From Castellaniella sp. MT123 (GTDB taxonomy: Bacteria; Pseudomonadota; Gammaproteobacteria; Burkholderiales; Burkholderiaceae_B): a stretch of DNA of 64,000 nt. Below are positions 34,394-43,093 of this stretch, in pieces. Both the position numbers and the translations under genes were made by a program. Each line of letters starts with the position of its first letter. The first letter of the stretch is position 1. The notes beneath the pieces were generated by a model. That model did no database searches and was not told the origin of the DNA. It saw nothing but the letters and a program-made list of their open reading frames with translations. The stretch lies in assembly GCF_039614765.1 (NCBI RefSeq), contig NZ_CP154879.1:3162001-3226000 (forward strand), written 5' to 3'.

Positions 34394-34714
34394 TCAGGTC
34401 GCCCTCAGCACCATGTAGAGCGCCGTCCCCGCCACGATGCTCAGCAGGGTCTGGCGCGTGCGCCATTGCAGCAGCACGACCAGCGCGACGGCCAGCAGTT
34501 CCTGCCAGGGGCCCGCCGGATTGTTGCGCGCCTGGCCGGTGACGGTATCGACCAGCAGCAGCACCATGATGGACAGCGGCAGCGTGTTGCCCAGTTTGTG
34601 CACCAGCGGGTGGCGGCGAAGCCAGTGTCCCGCGACGAAGGGCAGCGCACGCAGGGCCAGTGTGACCGCGCCCATCAGGACAATGACGATCAGGACATAA
34701 GGCGTGTCAGTCAT
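34394..34714 (-). CDS. azlD: AzlD family branched-chain amino acid transport subunit
   Basis: Small membrane protein of 106 residues with about four helices and the AzlD signature TLALRALPFV. It pairs with AzlC to export branched-chain amino acids. Its start lies within the end of azlC (8-base overlap), so translation is coupled. An upstream in-frame ATG at 34726 would add four residues. Confidence 0.9.
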   Translation of the reverse strand: MTDTPYVLIVIVLMGAVTLALRALPFVAGHWLRRHPLVHKLGNTLPLSIMVLLLVDTVTGQARNNPAGPWQELLAVALVVLLQWRTRQTLLSIVAGTALYMVLRAT

Positions 34715-35423
34715 GGCTTGCGGCATCCGGGTCGCGGGTTGAGGCAGGGGGCGTGGCGGGCCGTAGCGCCGCGGCCAGCAGGCTCAGGGCGATGGCGATC
34801 GCCAAAGCCTGGGCCGGCAGGATGACGAGCGCGATGGCGTAGGCGGCCAGGGAAATCCAGATCGGCAGGGTGTCGCGCCGGGCGCGCCACTGTTCGACCG
34901 CCAGGACCGCGAACAGGGCTGCCAGCACGAAATCGAGTCCGGTCAGACCGATCTGGACCTGGGCGCCCAGCATCACCCCCAGGACCGTGCCCAGCACCCA
35001 CCAGCCGTGATTCAGCGCGCAGACCAGCGCCATGCGCCGGGATCGCGCCTGCGCCGGCAGGGCGGTCAGTACCGAATAGGTTTCGTCGGTCAGCGCGAAG
35101 ATGCCGTACCAGCGCTGCCAGCGGCTGGCCGGCAGATGACTGAGCAAGGAAAGACCGTAGAACACATGGCGCAGGTTGAGCACCAGAGTGGCCAGGACGA
35201 TGGCGCTGACCGGAAGCCCCGCCGCCAGCATGGGCACCATCATGAACTGGGCCGCACCCGCATAGATCAGCAGGCTGGATGCGATGGCCAGCCACCCTGA
35301 GCCACCGGCCTGCACGAACAGGAATCCGAAGACCGCGCCTAAAGGGATATAGCCCATGGCGACGGGTGCCGTCAGGCTGGAAATCGACAGTGGATGATGG
35401 GGCTGGCGGGGCATGGCGGGCAT
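34707..35423 (-). CDS. azlC: AzlC family branched-chain amino acid exporter
   Basis: Membrane protein of 238 residues with about six helices. AzlC motifs PVAMGYIPLGAVFGFL, GAAQFMMVPML and NLRHVFYGLSL are present. It forms the larger part of the AzlCD exporter (YgaZH in E. coli). Its promoter should lie in the 216-base gap before the diguanylate cyclase, which is read the other way. Confidence 0.92.
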   Translation of the reverse strand: MPAMPRQPHHPLSISSLTAPVAMGYIPLGAVFGFLFVQAGGSGWLAIASSLLIYAGAAQFMMVPMLAAGLPVSAIVLATLVLNLRHVFYGLSLLSHLPASRWQRWYGIFALTDETYSVLTALPAQARSRRMALVCALNHGWWVLGTVLGVMLGAQVQIGLTGLDFVLAALFAVLAVEQWRARRDTLPIWISLAAYAIALVILPAQALAIAIALSLLAAALRPATPPASTRDPDAASHD

Positions 35424-35639
35424 TATATCGGGCTAACCCAGTTGCGGTGGCATGGCGCCCACCACCAGGGCGCAGGCGCCCAGGATGCGGCCCGCTGTTC
35501 GCGCTCAGGAATGCCAGCAGTCGAGTCAAGCATTGAAACCGTTTATCATAGTTGGCATGAGACAGGCACCAAATGTTTCATGTTTGGGATCGTGTGACAG
35601 CACACGCGCCCGACTATTTGCAATCAAGGCGGTTTTTCG
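35424..35639. other. divergent intergenic region, azlC / diguanylate cyclase
   Basis: 216 bases between azlC (minus) and the GGDEF gene (plus). Short open frames here look random. Promoters for both genes are expected; I saw no clear operator. Confidence 0.3.
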
Positions 35640-36863
35640 ATGCTGAACCTAGATCCTCGCACCATGCTGGTCGTCGAGGCCTTCGTCCTGCTCCTGGTTG
35701 GCGCCCTGACTTTCCTGGCGGCTTTCCAGGGGCGGCGTGACCGCACCCTTCTGTGGGCCGCAGGCGGGATGTGGCTCGGATGCCTGGGCTTTCTGCTGGG
35801 GGCGCTGCGGGAAGGCCCGGCTTCGCCGCTGATTTCCATCGTGCTGTCCAACATGCTGCTGATCACCGGACATGGATTCCTGTGGGTCAGCCTGCGCGTG
35901 TTCCGTGGGGGGGCTGTTCGCTGGTCCTGGCTGCTCGTTGGCGCGGCGGTGTGGTTCATCCTGTGTCAATGGCCCGCGTTTCTGGCAAACAACGATGCGC
36001 GCGTCGTGGTCTATTCCCTCCTGTCGCTGGGTTATATCGTGGCGGCTGGGGTCGAGGCCTGGCCTGAATGGCGGCGCGACCCCGCTCCGGCCACGCCGCT
36101 GCTCTGCGTTCTGGCCGCGCATGGCCTGTTCTATCTGTATCGGGCTTTCCCCCACGCCATCCACGAAATTGCCTGGCGGAGCTGGCCGGATTTCTCTCTG
36201 GTCATGCTCGAAGGCCTGTTCTTTGCCATCAGCCTGTCATTCTGCATCCTGATGATGGTGCGGGCGCGGGCCGAACAGCGCTACCGTTATGCGGCCTTGC
36301 ACGACGCGCTGACTGCGTTGCCCAATCGCCGCGCGCTCTTCGAACAGGGCGCGGATCTGCTCGCGCGGGCCCGGCTCGACGGTGGCGACGTGGCAGTGCT
36401 GATGTGCGATCTGGACTGGTTCAAGCAGGTCAACGACCATTTCGGACACGAAGCCGGCGATCGCGTGCTGATCTGGTTTGCCTGTATGCTGCGCGATACG
36501 GTCCGGGCGGGGGATCTGTGCGCACGCCTGGGGGGCGAGGAATTCGTGATTCTGGCGCCTGATCTGGGCCCCCTGGGTGCTCAGGATCTGGCTATCCGCG
36601 TTCGCCGTCATCTGTCCGCACAGATGCGGGAACTACCCTGCAGCCTGAGCGTCAGCGTCGGGATCGCCTGCACCCGGGATGTCGGTCACGATCTGGACCG
36701 CCTGCTGGCGCGGGCCGATCAGGCGCTGTATGCGGCAAAAACAGCCGGCCGGGACTGTATCCGGCTGTGGCCCAGCGGCGGCTGGGAAGGGATCCCGGAG
36801 CCCTCAGCCTCCGTATCCCGGGGCCGCAGCGAGCACCTTGGCGAGCAGCCAGTCGATGCCTGA
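35640..36863 (+). CDS. diguanylate cyclase with N-terminal membrane domain
   Basis: Protein of 407 residues. Residues 1-215 hold about six or seven helices forming an unnamed sensor region; residues about 225-385 form a GGDEF domain with DALTALPNRRALFE and the active signature GGEEF (298-302). It should make cyclic di-GMP. An inhibitory RxxD I-site is not clear (ARAGDLCARLGGEEF has no RxxD five residues before GGEEF). Its last 60 bases overlap ung on the other strand. Confidence 0.9.
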   Translation: MLNLDPRTMLVVEAFVLLLVGALTFLAAFQGRRDRTLLWAAGGMWLGCLGFLLGALREGPASPLISIVLSNMLLITGHGFLWVSLRVFRGGAVRWSWLLVGAAVWFILCQWPAFLANNDARVVVYSLLSLGYIVAAGVEAWPEWRRDPAPATPLLCVLAAHGLFYLYRAFPHAIHEIAWRSWPDFSLVMLEGLFFAISLSFCILMMVRARAEQRYRYAALHDALTALPNRRALFEQGADLLARARLDGGDVAVLMCDLDWFKQVNDHFGHEAGDRVLIWFACMLRDTVRAGDLCARLGGEEFVILAPDLGPLGAQDLAIRVRRHLSAQMRELPCSLSVSVGIACTRDVGHDLDRLLARADQALYAAKTAGRDCIRLWPSGGWEGIPEPSASVSRGRSEHLGEQPVDA

Positions 36864-37589
36864 TTCGCCGTGCGCCTGAAGCCAGTCGTTGGCTTGGCGG
36901 AAATGGCCGCAGCCGATGAAGGGGCGAGGCGGGCGCAGCGCCGACAGGGGCGAGGGGTGGTTGGCCATCAGCACCTGGACCGGGCCGGCGGGCGGCTGCA
37001 GGTCCATCAGCTGGCGACGGGCCTGGGCATGGGATCCCCACAGCAGCAGGACTTTCGGGCGCGGTTCACGCAATACCCGCATGATCAGGGCATCCGTGAC
37101 GTGCTCCCAACCCTTTTTCGCGTGGGATGCGGGCTGGTGGGCCTCGACCGTCAGGGATGTGTTCAGCAGCAGCACGCCCTGGCGTGCCCAGCGGACCAGG
37201 CTGTTGCGTGGGGCTTGTTCCGGATCTCCGTATTCCAGCGCCAGTTCCTTGAACATGTTGCGCAGGCTGGGCGGGGTCGGGCAGAAGTCGGGCACGGAAA
37301 ACGCCAGGCCTTGGGCCTGATTCGGGCCGTGGTAGGGGTCCTGGCCCACGATCACGACCTGCACCGATTCTGGTGGCGTTTCGATCAGCGCGCGAAACGG
37401 GCGCAGGGGAAAGATCCGCGCGCCGGCAGCCAGCCGTTCGGCCAGCATGGTATCGAGCCGGGCGACGATGCCCTGCAGATGCGGCGCCTGCAGCGTGGAT
37501 CGCCAGGCGGGCGGCAGTGTCTCGATCTGCGCGTGCAGGGAATCCTGGAAGGCGTTGTGGACCTGGGTGTCGGGAAGCGGAGAGGTCAT
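36804..37589 (-). CDS. ung: uracil-DNA glycosylase
   Basis: Family 1 UDG of 261 residues. Motif A is GQDPYHG (catalytic Asp) and motif B is NHPSPLS (catalytic His). It removes uracil from DNA in base-excision repair. ATG 37589 has AGAGG-like bases before it; the longer upstream frame overlaps the MocR gene and is rejected. It is tail-to-tail overlapped with the diguanylate cyclase gene by 60 bases. Confidence 0.95.
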   Translation of the reverse strand: MTSPLPDTQVHNAFQDSLHAQIETLPPAWRSTLQAPHLQGIVARLDTMLAERLAAGARIFPLRPFRALIETPPESVQVVIVGQDPYHGPNQAQGLAFSVPDFCPTPPSLRNMFKELALEYGDPEQAPRNSLVRWARQGVLLLNTSLTVEAHQPASHAKKGWEHVTDALIMRVLREPRPKVLLLWGSHAQARRQLMDLQPPAGPVQVLMANHPSPLSALRPPRPFIGCGHFRQANDWLQAHGESGIDWLLAKVLAAAPGYGG

Positions 37590-37615
37590 GTGGGATCGGC
37601 GGCGCGGGTTTGTCG

Positions 37616-39040
37616 TCAGGCGGGGGCGGGTTCGGGATGGCTTTGGCGGGCCTGTGCCATCAGTGTAGCCAGCAGCGCCGGCAGACGGGGGTTGCTCATC
37701 TGCGAGACATTGAACCGCATCATGGCGCTGGCGGTCCGGGATGGGCTGAAGATGTTGCCGGGGGCCAGCACCAGGCCTTGCCGCAGTCCCAGGTGAGCCA
37801 GCCGGGTGCTGTCGATGCCCTGGGGCAGCCGACACCACAGGAACATGCCGCCCGGGGGAATATGCCAGGGTTCCAGCCCCAGGCTGCGCAGCAGATCGAT
37901 GGTTTGAGACATGGCCCGCGCCAGATGCTGGCGCAGCAGCCCGAGGTGCCGTGGCCAGGTGCTGTCGCGCAACAGATGCAGGATGACCGACTGGGTCAGG
38001 CCTGCGCCTGAAAACGTCGTTGCGGTGCGTAGGTCCGCCAGCGCGTCGCCCCAGTCCGGCCGCACGGCCAGGTAACCGCAGCGCAGGCTGGCGGACAGGG
38101 TCTTTGAAAAACTGCCGACCTGCACGACCCGCTCCAGCCCGTCCAGCTCGGCCAGGCGGGCGGTCGGTGTGGTCTCGAAGTCGCCGAAGATGTCGTCCTC
38201 GATCAGGATCAGGTCATGTGCCTGTGCCAGGGCGAGGATTCGCCGTGCTTTGTCCGCCGACAGGCTGGCGCCTGTCGGATTGTGCAGTCCCGAATTGCTG
38301 ATGTACAGGCGGGGATGGTGCCGCGTCAGGGCTTCCTGGAACCGATCCATGTCCGGGCCGTCAGGCTGTCGCGGCACGCCGACGACGTGTGCCTGATGGG
38401 CGCGCAGCAGGGCCAGGAAGTTGAAATAACAGGGGTCGTCGACCAGCACGGCATCGCCTGGCTTGATCAGAAAGCGGCACAGCAGATCGACCGCCTGGGT
38501 GCCGGAATCGGTCAGCAGGATCTGCCGGGGATCGACGCGCTGGCCGCGTTCCAGAAGGCGCTGGGCAATGACCGTGCGCAAGGCGGGCAGACCCAGCGCC
38601 GGCGCGTAGTCGGTCAGGATGGTGTTCTGATCCCGCGCCGCCCGCCGCAGGGCGAGGCGGATGGCATCCAGCGGCATCCAGTCGGCCGGCAGCCACCCGC
38701 AGCCGGGTTTCAGCGTGTCGGCCCCGGTGTCCAGCGACTGGCGTGCCACCCATAGGGGGTCGATCTGGCGGTCCAGCCGGGGGCCGATCTCGGCCAGCGT
38801 CAGCGGCGCTAGCGGGCCCGCGACATAGAATCCCGACCCTGCCTGGGCGCGGATTGCGCCATCGGCCGCGAGTCGTTCGTAGGCCTCGACCACGGTCGAT
38901 TTGGAAACCTGCTGGTGCAGCGCCATCGATCGCAGCGACGGCAGCCGCGCGCCTGGTTGCCATTCGCGGGCGGCGATGCGCTGGCGCACGAACTGCATGA
39001 CGCGGGCCGTTCGGCCGGTCGTCCGGATGATATCAGGCAT
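37616..39040 (-). CDS. MocR/PdxR-type regulator (GntR-aminotransferase fusion)
   Basis: Protein of 474 residues. Residues about 10-75 form a GntR winged helix (ARLPSLRSMALHQQVSKSTV); residues about 115-470 form a class I aminotransferase fold with a PLP-lysine candidate in GSFSKTLSASLRCGY. It reads away from an EamA exporter gene across 112 bases with repeat sites, which suggests it controls that exporter. The effector may be PLP with an amino acid. Confidence 0.9.
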   Translation of the reverse strand: MPDIIRTTGRTARVMQFVRQRIAAREWQPGARLPSLRSMALHQQVSKSTVVEAYERLAADGAIRAQAGSGFYVAGPLAPLTLAEIGPRLDRQIDPLWVARQSLDTGADTLKPGCGWLPADWMPLDAIRLALRRAARDQNTILTDYAPALGLPALRTVIAQRLLERGQRVDPRQILLTDSGTQAVDLLCRFLIKPGDAVLVDDPCYFNFLALLRAHQAHVVGVPRQPDGPDMDRFQEALTRHHPRLYISNSGLHNPTGASLSADKARRILALAQAHDLILIEDDIFGDFETTPTARLAELDGLERVVQVGSFSKTLSASLRCGYLAVRPDWGDALADLRTATTFSGAGLTQSVILHLLRDSTWPRHLGLLRQHLARAMSQTIDLLRSLGLEPWHIPPGGMFLWCRLPQGIDSTRLAHLGLRQGLVLAPGNIFSPSRTASAMMRFNVSQMSNPRLPALLATLMAQARQSHPEPAPA

Positions 39041-39052
39041 GGATCAGGACCA

Positions 39053-39087
39053 GTACAGTTTCGTCCTACTGTACCAGACCGTACCTG
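39053..39087. promoter_or_regulatory. MocR-type operator candidate
   Basis: GTACAG-N10-CTGTAC inverted repeat (39053-39074), and a direct repeat GTACCAG (39071-39077) / GTACCTG (39081-39087). MocR regulators often bind direct repeats plus an inverted one in the gap before a divergent target. Located 13 bases from the MocR start codon. Confidence 0.45.
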
Positions 39088-39152
39088 GAAAATGAAGGGT
39101 AGTGCCGGCATAGTGTCTGTTCGATCGACAACGAAATGGGCCGGACGTACAA

Positions 39153-40046
39153 ATGCAGGCGATGACGCGTGGATGGATCAATGGGGCGATTGGCGTCGCC
39201 ATTTTCAGTGGCTCGTTGCCGGCGACCCGGGTGGCCGTCCTGGGGCTGGATCCGTTTTTCGTGACGGCCGCGCGCTCCGGGATTGCGGGGCTGCTGGCGA
39301 TGGCGGCTCTGCTGCTCACCCGCAATGTGCGTCCCGACCGCGCGGAGTGGCGGACTTTGGCCCTGGTGGCCTTGGGTGTGGTGGTGGGCTTTCCCCTGTG
39401 CACGGCGCTGGCCTTGCGCACGATCACGTCGGCGCATTCCCTGGTGTTCATTGGCCTGCTGCCGCTGGCCACGGCCATCTTCGGCACATGGCTGGGCGGG
39501 GAACGCCCCTCGCGCGCATTCTGGATGTTCGCCGTACTGGGGGCCGCGTCGGTCGCCGGCTTCGCCCTCAGCCAGGATGGTTCCGGGTCGTTGGGCGCCG
39601 ATGCCCTGATGTTGGTGGCGATTCTCAGCTGCGGCTATGGCTATGCCGAGGGCGGCCGCCTGTCCCGGCGTCTGGGCGGCTGGCAGGTGATCTGCTGGGT
39701 GCTTGTGCTGTCTTTGCCCGTCAGCTTGCCGCTGATGCTGTACTGGCAACCGGGCGACTGGTCCGCCGTGCCTGTTTCCGCATGGCTGGGAGTCGTCTAC
39801 GTCGCGGTGTTCAGCATGCTGGTCGGGTTCATCTTCTGGTACCGGGGGCTGGCGCTGGGCGGCATTGCGGCCGTGGGTCAGCTGCAGTTGCTGCAGCCGT
39901 TCCTGGGGCTGCTGCTGTCGGCCTGGTTGCTGGGCGAATCCGTGACCGTCACCATGATCGTCGTGACAGCCTTCGTCGTCGCCTGTGTGGCGGGTGCGAA
40001 ATACACGGCCGCCGCGCCTGCTCCGGTGTCTCCGACGGCCCGCTGA
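39153..40046 (+). CDS. EamA/DMT family transporter
   Basis: Membrane protein of 297 residues with ten helices in two EamA repeats (the second around QLQLLQPFLGLLLSAWLLGE). It is divergent from the MocR gene and converges with tcyN. The pairing with a MocR suggests export of an amino acid or vitamin-B6-like compound, which is inference only. Confidence 0.87.
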   Translation: MQAMTRGWINGAIGVAIFSGSLPATRVAVLGLDPFFVTAARSGIAGLLAMAALLLTRNVRPDRAEWRTLALVALGVVVGFPLCTALALRTITSAHSLVFIGLLPLATAIFGTWLGGERPSRAFWMFAVLGAASVAGFALSQDGSGSLGADALMLVAILSCGYGYAEGGRLSRRLGGWQVICWVLVLSLPVSLPLMLYWQPGDWSAVPVSAWLGVVYVAVFSMLVGFIFWYRGLALGGIAAVGQLQLLQPFLGLLLSAWLLGESVTVTMIVVTAFVVACVAGAKYTAAAPAPVSPTAR

Positions 40047-40133
40047 CCAGCAGGCGCCTTGCGCGGCGAGTCCGTCCAGTGCCCATCGAACCGGACACCA
40101 ACCGGACAGCCCGGGTGGGAGTCGGCGAAAAGT

Positions 40134-40873
<740 letters not shown>

Positions 40874-40877
<4 letters not shown>

Positions 40878-41554
40878 CGCTGCCCCTCCGAAAACACCGC
40901 GTGCTGGCCGAAGTAGTGTTCCAGCCGTGTCTGGGTCGCGGACAGGAAGGTGCACAGGACCAGGTAGATCAGCGCGGCTTCCGTATACAGGATCAGGGGT
41001 TCATAGGTCACCGAGGCGATCCGCTGCGCCGCCTGAAAGATTTCCGGTACCGTGATCACGGCGGCCAGCGAGGTGTCTTTGACCAGCGCAATAAAGGAAT
41101 TGGCCAGGGGCGGCACGGCGACACGGGCTGCCTGGGGCAGGATGGTGCGCCGCAGCGCCTGCGCGCGCGTCATGCTGAGAGAATAGGCGGCATCCCATTG
41201 TCCCCGGGGGATGGCTTCGATTGCCCCGCGGATGACCTCGGCGTTGTAGGCGCCGACATTCAACGAAAACCCGATCAGGGCGGCCGGTAGCGGGTCGAGC
41301 ACGAGGCCGACGCTGGGCAGGCCGTAGAAGATCACGAACAGCTGCACCAGCAGTGGTGTGCCCCGGATCAGCCAGATGTAGAAGCGCACCAGGGCAACCA
41401 GTGGCGCGGGCCCGAAGAGCCGAGTGATGGCCGCCAGGAATGCCAGCGCCAGGCCCGCAATGAACGACAGGATGGCCAGCGGTACCGTGAATTTGATCCC
41501 TCCGACCACCAGCGGCCAGAGGGAATTCGCCATCAGTTGCAGCCAGTCCGGCAC
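40874..41554 (-). CDS. tcyL: L-cystine ABC transporter permease
   Basis: HisM-type permease of 226 residues with about five helices and the EAA-like loop GAIEAIPRGQWDAAYSLSM. It forms the membrane channel of the same importer as the flanking genes. 50 bases separate it from the binding-protein gene. Confidence 0.88.
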
Positions 41555-41604
41555 GGTCGGAGACTCCTACGAGGATCGTGTCGCAGTATAGGCTGGAATC
41601 AGGT

Positions 41605-42402
41605 TCATTGAACCTTCGACGACAGGTCCTTGCCGAAATAGCGTTCCGAGATCGTCTTGTAGGTGCCGTCGGCGCGGATGGCGCCGATCGCCTTGTCGAT
41701 CGCGGCTTTCAGGGCGGGCTGGTCCTTGCGCATCAGCACGCCGGAGCGGCTGAAATCGGCGCTGCTGTCGGTGGCTACGACCTTGACCTTTGCCTGGGGC
41801 TGATGTTTCTTGAAGTCCAGGAACGACAGCTCGTCGTTGATGGTCGCATCCACCCGGCCGGAGGTCAGCAGGGCGATGGCGTCATTGAAACCCTGCACCG
41901 GCACGACTTCGGCGCCATGCTGCTGGGCGAGCTTGCCGAAATTGCTGGTGATGGTGTTGGCCGAACGTTTGCCCTTCAGATCCTGGAAGGCGTGGATCGT
42001 GGTGTTGTCGTCTCTGACGATCAGGACGGCTTCCGATGAAATGTAGGGCTTGGAGAAATCGTATTTGGCCTGCCGTTCGGGCGTGATGCCGACCTGATTG
42101 ATGACCACGTCGTAGCGGTTGGCGTTCAATCCGGCGATCAGCCCGTCCCATTTGCCTTCGACGAAATCGGGTTTGACCCCCAGCTGCTTGGCGATGGCGC
42201 GGCCGATGTCCACGTCGAATCCCACGAGCTTGTTGTCCTTCGGGTCATGGTAGGAAAAGGGGGCGTAGGTGCCCTCTGTGCCGATGCGGATGGCGCCGGC
42301 CTTCTGGATGGCGGCCAGGTCGTCGGTGGCGGCGTGTGCGGAAGGTGCCGCCGACAGCAGCGGCAGCAGAGTGGCCAAAACGAATGCGGAAAATTTCTTC
42401 AT
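41605..42402 (-). CDS. tcyJ: cystine-binding periplasmic protein, FliY/TcyJ type
   Basis: Solute-binding protein of 265 residues with a signal peptide ending near ALA/HAATDD (about residue 24). EGTYAPFSYHD, KWDGLIAGLNANRYDVVINQ and TSNFGKLAQQHGAE are near-identical to E. coli FliY blocks as I recall them. It captures cystine for the TcyLN importer. The first gene of the operon; its promoter is in the 185-base gap upstream. Confidence 0.9.
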   Translation of the reverse strand: MKKFSAFVLATLLPLLSAAPSAHAATDDLAAIQKAGAIRIGTEGTYAPFSYHDPKDNKLVGFDVDIGRAIAKQLGVKPDFVEGKWDGLIAGLNANRYDVVINQVGITPERQAKYDFSKPYISSEAVLIVRDDNTTIHAFQDLKGKRSANTITSNFGKLAQQHGAEVVPVQGFNDAIALLTSGRVDATINDELSFLDFKKHQPQAKVKVVATDSSADFSRSGVLMRKDQPALKAAIDKAIGAIRADGTYKTISERYFGKDLSSKVQ

Positions 42403-42587
42403 GTGCAGGCCTCGTCAATTAAGCGGTCACGTTATATGAACCGCGCGTTTTATTGGATTTGATTCTATCGAGACGCTGTCCGGCCTGCAAAGGTTTTGCG
42501 CCCATCTGCATATCGCCTATGGAAATAAGCGCGGAATTGCCAGGTGCTTGATGGCCGTCAAACGACAGGGAAGCAGGGCCTCATAGA

Positions 42588-43007
42588 ATGTCTGGCATGC
42601 GACAAGCGGGCAGGCATTCACGCGGATGCGTCGTCATCCACTGGCTACTCGTCCTGGGGCTCTGGCTCCAGGTCGTCGGGCCCGTGTTTGCGCAGCCCCG
42701 GTCCACCGGTTCCCTGCAAGGCGTGCAGATCGTTGCCTGCACGCCGGCGGGCATGGTGGTCATGGACTTGTCCGCCGATCCCGACGATGGCGACGGATCG
42801 GATCAGCCCCACGTGCGTCAGGCGGGCCATTGCCTGCTATGCGCCACGCATCCCGTCCCGCCGATGACGGCGGGATTTGGCGTTGCCGTACCGGCCGCGC
42901 CCTGGGCCCAGCCTGCGGCAGGGTTCGACGAAACTCCCTGTGACGCCCGGATCACTGGTACCTGGGAATGGCCGCCGGCGCGTTGTCCTCCGCTCCAATC
43001 CAGCTGA
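42588..43007 (+). CDS. DUF2946 family protein
   Basis: Protein of 139 residues with an N-terminal signal/anchor (VVIHWLLVLGLWLQVVGPVFA). VACTPAGMVVMD and HCLLCATHP are the DUF2946 blocks, with cysteines and histidines that could bind metal. Members are commonly next to copper genes; here it precedes an OprC/NosA-type receptor by 86 bases with a hairpin between. The exact role is unknown. Confidence 0.8.
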   Translation: MSGMRQAGRHSRGCVVIHWLLVLGLWLQVVGPVFAQPRSTGSLQGVQIVACTPAGMVVMDLSADPDDGDGSDQPHVRQAGHCLLCATHPVPPMTAGFGVAVPAAPWAQPAAGFDETPCDARITGTWEWPPARCPPLQSS

Positions 43008-43027
43008 CACCCTGATCTTCTTCTTTC

Positions 43028-43067
43028 GGGGCCGCCCGGTCTGACCACGGCGGCCCCGGATATTTTT
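43028..43067 (+). terminator. intrinsic terminator or attenuator before oprC
   Basis: Perfect 9-base stem GGGGCCGCC (43028-43036) / GGCGGCCCC (43049-43057) with a 12-base loop that can form three more pairs, then TATTTTT (43061-43067). It ends DUF2946 transcripts at least in part. Because oprC starts at 43094, read-through could be regulated. Confidence 0.65.
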
Positions 43068-43093
43068 CAGCTGTATTGAATATCGAGATTTCA

